This document shows, piece by piece, positions 6,146 through 12,621 of a stretch of DNA of 16,495 nt (the stretch's first letter is position 1; every line of letters begins with the position of its first letter). The stretch lies in assembly GCA_021741795.1 (NCBI GenBank), contig JAIOXC010000017.1, positions 1-16,495 of the forward strand, written 5' to 3'. The translations under genes and the position numbers were made by a program. This DNA is from Ilumatobacteraceae bacterium (GTDB lineage Bacteria > Actinomycetota > Acidimicrobiia > Acidimicrobiales > Ilumatobacteraceae). The notes beneath the pieces were generated by a model. The model saw only the letters and a list, made by a program, of their open reading frames with translations, did no database searches and had not been told where the DNA came from.

Positions 6146-7405
6146 ATGCACACTGCATACGACGTCTTTCATGGCGCGCCGTCAGACATTTCTTCAAGTA
6201 TCGATTACCTCGATGCGTTTCATACCGACTCCAGCACCGAGCCACAGGTGCGCCTGGCACTTACTCATGTCGCTTCCATGCAATCCTGGCTCGACCACCA
6301 CAAAGTGCAATTAACTCGTCAATTGTTGGCACTTGCATCAACCACTCCATCCATTGTCCCCCAACAAGTGCTCGCAAGCATCGGCAACATCACTCGTACC
6401 GAAGCATTCCGCGAGGTCAATCGCGCCAATACATTGCGGCTGTTCCCTACTCTCGAGCAGGCATTTGTAGACGGTCGAATTTCTTCGGCCCACATCGATG
6501 CCATCACGCGAATTGCCTTTCATCTCGACGATTCTGCGCGCCAACAACTCACCGACCGAGGGGCATGGATCAACACCATTGCTACTCACGCGACTCCCGA
6601 CAATTTTGCCCGTGCATTAAAGAGCGAAGTTGCTCGCATCCACAATGACGATGGTGTGAGTGTTCTCGAGCGCCAGCGCACCGACATCACCCTCAAGCAT
6701 TGGGTCGACCGTGAATCAGGCATGTTTTGTGTTAACGGTCGACTCGATCCAGAGAGTGGTCTGCGCTTCATTGGCCGGCTCGACAACACTGTCGAACAGC
6801 TCTTTCACGCAGCGGTGCCAACCAACTGCCCCACCGACGACCGCAAGCACGGTCATCTTGCAGCACTTGCGCTTGTTGCACTCGTCGACGGATCCGCTCT
6901 CTCGAGTTCATCACCCAACTCACGGGCCGAAGTTTCTGTGGTCATCGATTTGCATACGCTCACCCGTGGCTTGCACGACAAGTCAGTGATTCACACAGGT
7001 CATGATGTCGAGTTGCCGATCGAGACAATTCGGCGCATGGCGTGTGAAGCCGAGATCATTCCTATTGTTCTCGACTCAAAGGGTGTCGTGCTTGACATCG
7101 GTCGCGCCTCGCGCCTTGCCACTCGCTATCAACGCAAGGCACTAGAGGTCATGTATCCAACATGTGCGATTGAGTATTGCAATATCCCCAATGCCCAGTG
7201 CCAGCCGCACCACATTCGTTATTGGCGCGATGATGGCACCACCGACATGCACAATCTCATACCCCTGTGCCCCGAGCACCATCGCTGTGTGCATGAAGGC
7301 GGTTGGAAGTTGTCACTGCATGGCGAGTCTCGCCAACTCTGCGTCACCTATCCCGACGGCAGGTCGCTCACGTCGTCTCCGTCCGACTCCCAGAGAGACA
7401 CTTGA
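6146..7405 (+). CDS. DUF222 domain-containing HNH endonuclease
   Basis: The 419 residues have the architecture of the 13E12-repeat-like family, abundant in actinobacteria: an N-terminal DUF222 helical region (about 30-330, with FVDGRISSAHIDAITRI near 110-125) and a C-terminal HNH nuclease domain. The HNH region has a zinc-type pair Cys340-x4-Cys345, then the HH pair at 355-356, Asn370 (MHNLIPLC) and His378-His379, followed by VHEGGW, as usual for this family. Such proteins are predicted metal-dependent nucleases; their roles are mostly unknown and many copies occur per genome, sometimes as mobile or recombination-prone units. The ATG has GAGGGG six bases upstream. The reading frame is intact and the key residues are present, so it is probably active. 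Base composition looks like that of its neighbours. Confidence 0.88.
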   Translation: MHTAYDVFHGAPSDISSSIDYLDAFHTDSSTEPQVRLALTHVASMQSWLDHHKVQLTRQLLALASTTPSIVPQQVLASIGNITRTEAFREVNRANTLRLFPTLEQAFVDGRISSAHIDAITRIAFHLDDSARQQLTDRGAWINTIATHATPDNFARALKSEVARIHNDDGVSVLERQRTDITLKHWVDRESGMFCVNGRLDPESGLRFIGRLDNTVEQLFHAAVPTNCPTDDRKHGHLAALALVALVDGSALSSSSPNSRAEVSVVIDLHTLTRGLHDKSVIHTGHDVELPIETIRRMACEAEIIPIVLDSKGVVLDIGRASRLATRYQRKALEVMYPTCAIEYCNIPNAQCQPHHIRYWRDDGTTDMHNLIPLCPEHHRCVHEGGWKLSLHGESRQLCVTYPDGRSLTSSPSDSQRDT

Positions 7406-7432
7406 CCTGACCAGCATTGAGTTTGCTACCTT
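7402..7432 (+). promoter_or_regulatory. Possible promoter for the small ribbon-helix-helix gene
   Basis: TTGACC (7402-7407) overlaps the HNH stop codon. After a 19-base spacer comes TACCTT (7427-7432), preceded by a TG (TGC). Seven bases later is the ATG at 7440, so the transcript would be leaderless. The -10 is a weak match beyond the TAnnnT rule. Confidence 0.35.
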
Positions 7433-7439
7433 CAACAAC

Positions 7440-7664
7440 ATGTCCAAAATTGTCTCGATTGACCTTGATACAAACACGCGACGAGCGTTGATCAAGTTGC
7501 AACAAATGGGTTTGTCGCAATCGGATGCAATACGAATGGCGATACAAGATGCAGCATCGGCCTTGCGTGAACCAAAGAAGCTAGCCGCCGAAATGGCTGC
7601 ACTGGAAGCCGACCCAGTAGATCGAGCCGAAATGCTGGCAGTCATCAATTTCAAAGAGCGATAG
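7440..7664 (+). CDS. Small ribbon-helix-helix (antitoxin-like) protein
   Basis: The 74 residues begin with a beta-strand (KIVSIDLD), a first helix (TNTRRALIKLQQMG) and a second helix (SQSDAIRMAIQDAASAL). This is the strand-helix-helix layout of CopG/Arc-type DNA-binding dimers, followed by a charged helical tail (EPKKLAAEMAALEADPVDRAEML). Proteins of this size and shape are often antitoxins that repress their own operon and hold a toxin through the tail. No toxin gene follows: the 153 bases to fbiC do not resemble MazF, VapC or RelE. I chose ATG 7440, although the frame is open further upstream into the HNH gene, because the RHH strand starts there and a -10-like box precedes it. No Shine-Dalgarno is visible, consistent with a leaderless start. 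Function beyond DNA binding is unknown. Confidence 0.7.
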   Translation: MSKIVSIDLDTNTRRALIKLQQMGLSQSDAIRMAIQDAASALREPKKLAAEMAALEADPVDRAEMLAVINFKER

Positions 7665-7684
7665 TACAAATCTGTCCGGCGTGG

Positions 7685-7713
7685 TTGCAGTGGTGAGCAG
7701 ACTTGGCTATGGT
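7685..7713 (+). promoter_or_regulatory. Candidate fbiC promoter
   Basis: TTGCAG (7685-7690), a 17-base spacer and TATGGT (7708-7713) suggest transcription starting near 7720 and a 5' untranslated region of about 98 bases. The -35 matches consensus at only three positions. Apart from this and the Shine-Dalgarno hairpin at 7801-7813, the gap 7665-7817 shows nothing recognisable. Confidence 0.33.
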
Positions 7714-7800
7714 AGGGATCGCACGGCAATTACAGGAAACTTCGCCCCTCTAACACGGTGAAGCAACTTGGTCGGGCGCTGGCAATCCAACTTCATTACG

Positions 7801-7813
7801 ACCCTTGGAGGGT
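7801..7813 (+). promoter_or_regulatory. Strong Shine-Dalgarno of fbiC inside a small hairpin
   Basis: GGAGGG (7807-7812) lies five bases before the TTG start at 7818 and decides that start; an in-frame TAG at 7815-7817 rules out anything upstream. The same bases fall in the self-complementary run ACCCT-TGG-AGGGT (7801-7813), which could partly mask the site. Confidence 0.5.
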
Positions 7814-7817
7814 TTAG

Positions 7818-10226
7818 TTGTCGACACGTCAGCGCGTCCTTGAAACACCCCTTGAACAGCTTTTGGCTGATGCGCGCGCTGTGCGCGATCGTCAGTTTGG
7901 AAGTCGGGTCACGTATTCACCAAAGGTTTTCATTCCGCTCACTATGTTGTGTCGCGACAAGTGCGGCTACTGCACATTTGCTCAGCCGCCAGCACGACTC
8001 GAAAATCCGTATCTCTCAGCCGATCAAGTTTTGGCAATCGCCAAGCAAGGCGCCAAATCAGGTTGCCACGAAGCGCTTTTCACTCTGGGTGAGCGTCCAG
8101 AGTTACGTTACGACGTAGCCGCCGAATGGCTCAAAGCAAACGGCTTCGACTCAACCGTGCACTACTTGCACGACATGGCAGCACTCGTGCTGAAAGAAAC
8201 CGGTTTGTTGCCACATGCAAATGCCGGCGCGCTGTATAAAGACGAGTTGGCAATGTTGCGCAGCGTGTCGCCGTCGCAGGGCATGATGATCGAATCATTG
8301 CGTGACGATCTCGATTGCCATCGAGGTGCACCCGACAAAGTTCCACAACGCAGACTCGACACGCTCGAGTGGGCTGGTGAACTCAAGATTCCATTTACTA
8401 CCGGCATCTTGGTTGGCATCGGTGAAACTCGCGAAGATCGCATTGATGCTCTCGAAGCAATTGCTGCCTCGCATGCTCGGCACGGTCATGTGCAAGAAGT
8501 GATCGTGCAAAACTTTTTGCCAAAACCACGCACTGGCATGCAACACGAAGCGCCTTGTCCGCAAGACGAATACTTGTGGTCAATCGCTGCTGCGCGCATC
8601 ATCTTGCCTCCAAGCATTCACTTGCAGGCTCCGCCAAACCTGAGCGATGACTTCGGCATTCTGCTCGATGCCGGAATTGATGACTGGGGTGGCGTTTCAC
8701 CAATCACAGCAGACCATGTCAACCCAGAACGTCCATGGCCAGCACTTGACAAACTGCGCATAGTCACTGAAGCCCGCGGCAAAGCACTCGCTCCTCGTCT
8801 GACTATTTATCCAGAGTTTGCAATCAACCCAACAGTGTGGGTGGATGAAGCGTTGCACTTCCCTATTTTGGATCGAAGTGATGCAGAAGGTTTGGGTCGC
8901 GACGACCCGGGTCAGGTGTGGCCAGAAAAAGTAACGGCGGCAGATGTTGTACAGGACGGCGCCGAAGTTGTTTTGATCGGCCATCGCTCAACACAGTGGT
9001 ATTCGGGTGCAAACAATCCGCCACCTTCGCTGACCGGGACGCAACACGACGGCACACCGTTCGACGAAATCGATATTGACACGTTGCGCGGCCCAATTGC
9101 CGAGATACTTCAAGGAGTCCGACTCGGACAGCGCATCAACGAAGCCGAGATCGTCACACTCTTTAGTGCTCGTGGTAAAGAAGTGCGCGCTATTGCAAAA
9201 GTTGCTGACGACATGCGTAAAGCAGCTGTCGGTGATGCCATCACTTGGGTGCACAACCGCAATATCAATTACACCAACGTATGCACGTTTAAGTGCAAGT
9301 TCTGCGGGTTCTCCAAAGGTCCCCTCTCGCTCAACTTGCGAGGCACCCCGTACTTGCTCACGCTCGACGACATCGCCAATCGCGCACGCGAGGCATGGGA
9401 CTTGGGAGCAACCGAAGTTACTTTGCAGGGTGGTATTCACCCCGATTTCGACGGCGACTATTACATCGATGTCACACGAGCAGTGAAAGACGCAGTACCA
9501 GAGATGCATGTGCATGGCTTCACTGCACTCGAAGTTACTGAGGGTGCCAAGCGACTTGGCGAGCCGCTCTACAACTACATCATGCGACTTAAAGAAGCAG
9601 GTCTTGCATCACTGCCAGGTACTGCAGCCGAAATATTGGACGATGACATTCGCGCAATCTTGTGTCCAGACAAGATCAACACCGAAGAGTGGCTCGAGTG
9701 CCATCAAGTAGCCCACGAGGCCGGATTGCGCTCCAACATCACCATCATGTTTGGATCTGTCGAACATCCACTCAGTTGGGCCAAGCACGTCGTGCGCACT
9801 CGCGCATTGCAAGCCCAAACTGGAGGCTTCACCGAATTTGTCGGCTTGCCTTTCGTGCACATGGCTTCACCAATTTATTTGCAGCACAAGTCGCGCCGCG
9901 GACCAACGTTTAGAGAAACACTATTGATGCACGCCATTGCACGCATCGCCTACCACGGCCTGATTGACAACATTCAGGTGTCGTGGACAAAGATCGGACC
10001 AATCGGTGCTGCACAATTGTTGCAAGCCGGCTGCAACGACATGGGTGGCACATTGATGAACGAAAACATCTCTCGTGCTGCAGGCGCAAGCCATGGTCAA
10101 GGCATGACCGAAGATGCGTTTCGCGCAATCACCGAGCCAATTGGTCGTTCACTCTTGCAACGCGACACAACATACGGTCGTCCCGACCGAGAGCCCGCAC
10201 GTAAAGATGCAGTACTAGCTCACTAG
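7818..10226 (+). CDS. fbiC: Bifunctional FO synthase (CofG-CofH fusion)
   Basis: FbiC joins tyrosine to 5-amino-6-ribitylaminouracil, using two radical SAM centres, to make FO, the deazaflavin chromophore of coenzyme F420. The 802 residues contain two radical SAM halves. The CofG-like half has CRDKCGYC (Cys45, Cys49, Cys52) followed by TLGERPELRY and TTGILVGIGET. The CofH-like half has CTFKCKFC (Cys489, Cys493, Cys496) followed by TLQGGIHPDF and WTKIGP. Each triplet binds a 4Fe-4S cluster. The fused form is typical of actinobacteria, whereas archaea and cyanobacteria usually have separate proteins. It starts with TTG behind a strong GGAGGG. The stop lies 12 bases inside the 3' end of convergent ribF. 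Nearby flavin genes and the LLM enzyme fit F420 use in this organism. Confidence 0.97.
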   Translation: MSTRQRVLETPLEQLLADARAVRDRQFGSRVTYSPKVFIPLTMLCRDKCGYCTFAQPPARLENPYLSADQVLAIAKQGAKSGCHEALFTLGERPELRYDVAAEWLKANGFDSTVHYLHDMAALVLKETGLLPHANAGALYKDELAMLRSVSPSQGMMIESLRDDLDCHRGAPDKVPQRRLDTLEWAGELKIPFTTGILVGIGETREDRIDALEAIAASHARHGHVQEVIVQNFLPKPRTGMQHEAPCPQDEYLWSIAAARIILPPSIHLQAPPNLSDDFGILLDAGIDDWGGVSPITADHVNPERPWPALDKLRIVTEARGKALAPRLTIYPEFAINPTVWVDEALHFPILDRSDAEGLGRDDPGQVWPEKVTAADVVQDGAEVVLIGHRSTQWYSGANNPPPSLTGTQHDGTPFDEIDIDTLRGPIAEILQGVRLGQRINEAEIVTLFSARGKEVRAIAKVADDMRKAAVGDAITWVHNRNINYTNVCTFKCKFCGFSKGPLSLNLRGTPYLLTLDDIANRAREAWDLGATEVTLQGGIHPDFDGDYYIDVTRAVKDAVPEMHVHGFTALEVTEGAKRLGEPLYNYIMRLKEAGLASLPGTAAEILDDDIRAILCPDKINTEEWLECHQVAHEAGLRSNITIMFGSVEHPLSWAKHVVRTRALQAQTGGFTEFVGLPFVHMASPIYLQHKSRRGPTFRETLLMHAIARIAYHGLIDNIQVSWTKIGPIGAAQLLQAGCNDMGGTLMNENISRAAGASHGQGMTEDAFRAITEPIGRSLLQRDTTYGRPDREPARKDAVLAH

Positions 10227-11150
10227 GCGCGCGGCAGCAACGTCGAGTTGCAACTGCGTCTTAATTGCTTCTATTCCATCGAACTTTCGCTCGCTGCGCA
10301 AAAAGTGCTCAAACGTGACCCGCACATGTTCGCCGTACAAGTCATCATCAAAGTCGAGCAGGTGGGCCTCGAGCAGCGAGTGGTCGGCATGCTCAAAAAA
10401 AGTTGGTCGACGACCAAGATTGATCGCACATGCATGCACCGAACCATCTTCGCGCGTGAAATGACCGGCATACACACCGTCGGCAGGCAAACACATTGCG
10501 TTAGGAACTTCGACGTTGGCAGTTGGAAAACCAAGTGTGCGACCTCGCTTATCGCCCGTGACGACAACGCCCCGAGCCTCAAATGGCCGCCCCAACAACG
10601 TATTCGCCACCTCCACTTGCCCGCCCGCCAACGCACGGCGAATGGATGTTGAGCTCACTGGCTCCTCCACCCCATCAGGGCGGGCAATCAACTTGACTGG
10701 TTCGACTTGAAAATCAAATTGCTTGCCAAGTTCGCGCAGCATTGCAACATTGCCACCTCGATTGAAACCAAAATGAAAATCTTCACCCACTACTACTACT
10801 TGGGCTCGCAAAGTGTCTACGAGAACTCGCTTCACAAACAAAGCTGGGTCTTCGGTTGATCGTTCCCTATTGAACTCAACAATCAAGGTGGCATCAATGC
10901 CCGTTTGTTGCAACAATTCGAGTTTCTGATCCAGATCGGTAAGTAACTTTGGTGCAGACTCTGGTCGCACAACCGAAGCTGGGTGTTTATCAAAGGTGAC
11001 AACAACGCTTTGGCAACCCAACTGCTGTGCTTCTTTTCGTACCTGGCCGATCACAGCCTGATGACCACAATGCACACCGTCATACGCGCCGATGGTTACC
11101 ACGGAACGCTTCGCGCTATTGCTCGGCTGATTATCGCGGATTACATGCAT
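10215..11150 (-). CDS. ribF: Bifunctional riboflavin kinase/FAD synthetase
   Basis: RibF phosphorylates riboflavin to FMN and then adenylylates FMN to FAD. The 311 residues match the family. The N-terminal nucleotidyltransferase half (about 15-165) carries GAYDGVHCGHQ, a variant of the GxFDGVHxGH nucleotide-binding motif, and SSTSIRRAL. The C-terminal kinase half (about 170-305) carries RGRTLGFPTANV, DGVYAG, NLGRRPTF and LLEAHLLDFDDDLYG. The ATG at 11150 lies six bases after the truB stop, with only a weak AAAAAGA upstream, so translational coupling with truB is likely. It is the last gene of rbfA-truB-ribF. Its 3' end overlaps the fbiC 3' end by 12 bases on the opposite strand, leaving no room for a conventional intergenic terminator. 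Confidence 0.96.
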   Translation of the reverse strand: MHVIRDNQPSNSAKRSVVTIGAYDGVHCGHQAVIGQVRKEAQQLGCQSVVVTFDKHPASVVRPESAPKLLTDLDQKLELLQQTGIDATLIVEFNRERSTEDPALFVKRVLVDTLRAQVVVVGEDFHFGFNRGGNVAMLRELGKQFDFQVEPVKLIARPDGVEEPVSSTSIRRALAGGQVEVANTLLGRPFEARGVVVTGDKRGRTLGFPTANVEVPNAMCLPADGVYAGHFTREDGSVHACAINLGRRPTFFEHADHSLLEAHLLDFDDDLYGEHVRVTFEHFLRSERKFDGIEAIKTQLQLDVAAARLVS

Positions 11151-11156
11151 GTCTTT

Positions 11157-12050
11157 TTACGCTATCGCTTCGGCCAATATGACAGTGGGTTTGGCGCGTG
11201 TGACATCCACCTGGCCATGACTTTCGAACACGTCGTACACACCAAGCAACAACCCTTGCTCATCCACGATTGCCCAAGGTGCACTTTCTTTCCATGCGGG
11301 CAACACTCGCCCATGTCGCACCATGTCGGCAGTTGGTGCATCAACAATAACTTGCGTCATTGAGCGCAACGCAGTTATCGGAGACAACAACACTGCAGAT
11401 TCTGGCGAATGCGATTCGCCAATCGTGAAATCGCCAACCGAGGTGCGCTTGAGGTTTCGCAAATGCGCGCCACCCCCCAACAGTGCTCCAAGATCGGCCG
11501 CAAGCGTGCGCACATAAGTTCCAGATGAGACGTTGACGACAATGTGCACAACTAGCGGATCATTAGTTGGTTGCACCTCAAACGAGTGCACCGTCACTGG
11601 CCGTGGTTTGCGTTCGATCTCTATACCTTCTCGGGCGAGTTCGTGCAATCGCTTACCGTCGACACGAATCGCCGAAACCATCGGCGGTATCTGCAAAATT
11701 TCACCAGTGAGTTTTTCGGCTGCAAGACGCACCTGCTCAATGGTGATTCCAGACATGTCATGACGTGCAATTACTTCGCCGGCTGAGTCGAGTGTGTTTG
11801 TCTCAATCCCAAACACAACTTCGGCCTCATACGTTTTATCCATGCCACTCAAAAATTGCATCAGTCGCGTTACATAACCCACACCCACGAGCAACACGCC
11901 AGTTGCATCTGGGTCGAGCGTGCCAGCATGACCAATTCGTCGCTCGCCCAAAATCTTGCGCATCTGATTCACCACATCGTGACTCGTCACCCCGGCAGGC
12001 TTATTAATGATTGCCAGACCGTGTACGGTTGGCGGGCGGCGGCGTGCCAC
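11157..12050 (-). CDS. truB: tRNA pseudouridine(55) synthase
   Basis: TruB converts U55 of the tRNA T-loop to pseudouridine. The 297 residues show GLAIINKPAGVTSHDVV, then RRIGHAGTLDPDATGVL with catalytic Asp46, then KTYEAEVVFG, the ISAIRVDGKRLHELAREG-like segment (here VSAIRVDGKRLHELAREG) and SGTYVRTLAADLG. A short C-terminal PUA-like region follows (VRHGRVLPAW through GLLLGVYDV). The start is GTG at 12050, two bases after the rbfA stop, and no other start precedes the conserved GLAIINKP. The tight spacing indicates translational coupling within rbfA-truB-ribF, a widely conserved gene order. Confidence 0.97.
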   Translation of the reverse strand: MARRRPPTVHGLAIINKPAGVTSHDVVNQMRKILGERRIGHAGTLDPDATGVLLVGVGYVTRLMQFLSGMDKTYEAEVVFGIETNTLDSAGEVIARHDMSGITIEQVRLAAEKLTGEILQIPPMVSAIRVDGKRLHELAREGIEIERKPRPVTVHSFEVQPTNDPLVVHIVVNVSSGTYVRTLAADLGALLGGGAHLRNLKRTSVGDFTIGESHSPESAVLLSPITALRSMTQVIVDAPTADMVRHGRVLPAWKESAPWAIVDEQGLLLGVYDVFESHGQVDVTRAKPTVILAEAIA

Positions 12051-12052
12051 AA

Positions 12053-12559
12053 CTACTCGCTGTCAAGATTACGAGTACGCATCGGGTCATTGCGCAACAC
12101 TTCATCTATTCGGGCCGCGGCACGGATGCCATCGTCTGGTCGAAACTCAAGAATTGGTGTGCGTCGGGCATGGATCTGTTTGGCAATTGCAGACTGCAAT
12201 CGTTTGCGATTTTCGTTCAACGCATCTAAGATTTGTTTGTCGCCTTCTTCGCCCTGCAAAGAGTCGTAATAGACGATGCCACGATTCATCTCTGAATCGA
12301 CATCAATAGACGTCACTGTTACAAAGGCCAGACGATCATCGTCGATGCGCACGAGTTCTTCTGCAACGACTTCTCGCACTGTCTCACTAATGCGTGCTGC
12401 GCGCGGGTAACTGTGCTTGCGGCTATTCGCTTTACCGCCAGATTTGCCGGCAGATTTTCCGCCAGATTTGCCTGCCGATTTGCTGCGTGACTGACCGCCA
12501 GATCGACCAACGACCTCACCGTCGCCACGACCGCCCGAACCACGTTCCCGTCTTGTCAT
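12053..12559 (-). CDS. rbfA: 30S ribosome-binding factor A with Lys/Gly/Ser-rich N-terminal extension
   Basis: RbfA binds the immature 30S subunit and assists late 16S rRNA maturation, notably in the cold. The KH-type core begins near residue 48 (YPRAARISETVREVVAEEL), continues FVTVTSIDVDSEMNRGIVYYDSL and ends with PILEFRPDDGIRAAARIDEVL. The first ~47 residues are a low-complexity basic extension of Arg, Gly, Ser and Lys, making the protein 168 residues against about 110-130 in most relatives. The ATG at 12559 has CAGGAT about 8 bases upstream, which supports the long form; no good internal start with a Shine-Dalgarno precedes the core. It is first in an operon with truB and ribF. The usual upstream partners nusA and infB are absent; leuS lies divergently instead. 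Confidence 0.93.
   Translation of the reverse strand: MTRRERGSGGRGDGEVVGRSGGQSRSKSAGKSGGKSAGKSGGKANSRKHSYPRAARISETVREVVAEELVRIDDDRLAFVTVTSIDVDSEMNRGIVYYDSLQGEEGDKQILDALNENRKRLQSAIAKQIHARRTPILEFRPDDGIRAAARIDEVLRNDPMRTRNLDSE
12435..12482 (-). repeat. Two tandem 24-bp units in the rbfA extension
   Basis: 12435-12458 and 12459-12482 are near-identical 24-base units, each encoding the eight residues SAGKSGGK (in some phase). They lie wholly in the N-terminal extension and explain part of its extra length. Confidence 0.75.
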
Positions 12560-12584
12560 CGTGATCCTGCCTTTTGCCTCTCCA

Positions 12585-12612
12585 TTGAAACCATGCTTCG
12601 CTCATCTACGAT
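12585..12612 (+). promoter_or_regulatory. Candidate leuS promoter in the rbfA-leuS divergent gap
   Basis: TTGAAA (12585-12590), a 16-base spacer and TACGAT (12607-12612) stand nine bases before the leuS ATG, predicting a leader of about three bases or none. A GGAGG (12615-12619 region) lies only two bases before the ATG, too close for normal ribosome binding. The 62-base gap also has to serve rbfA; no minus-strand promoter was convincing. Confidence 0.4.
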
Positions 12613-12621
12613 ACGGAGGCG

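Noticed and set aside
7164..7439. Longer form of the ribbon-helix-helix gene starting inside the HNH gene
   Set aside because: The frame is open, but the extra residues are Ser/Pro/Cys-rich shadow of the HNH coding region; the RHH strand begins at 7440 with a -10-like box before it.
7665..7817. Possible toxin partner for the RHH protein
   Set aside because: The open stretches are under about 35 codons, lack start signals and do not resemble MazF, VapC, RelE or HicA.
8988..9515. 175-codon minus-strand frame
   Set aside because: It lies antisense to fbiC, whose radical SAM motifs prove the plus-strand frame.
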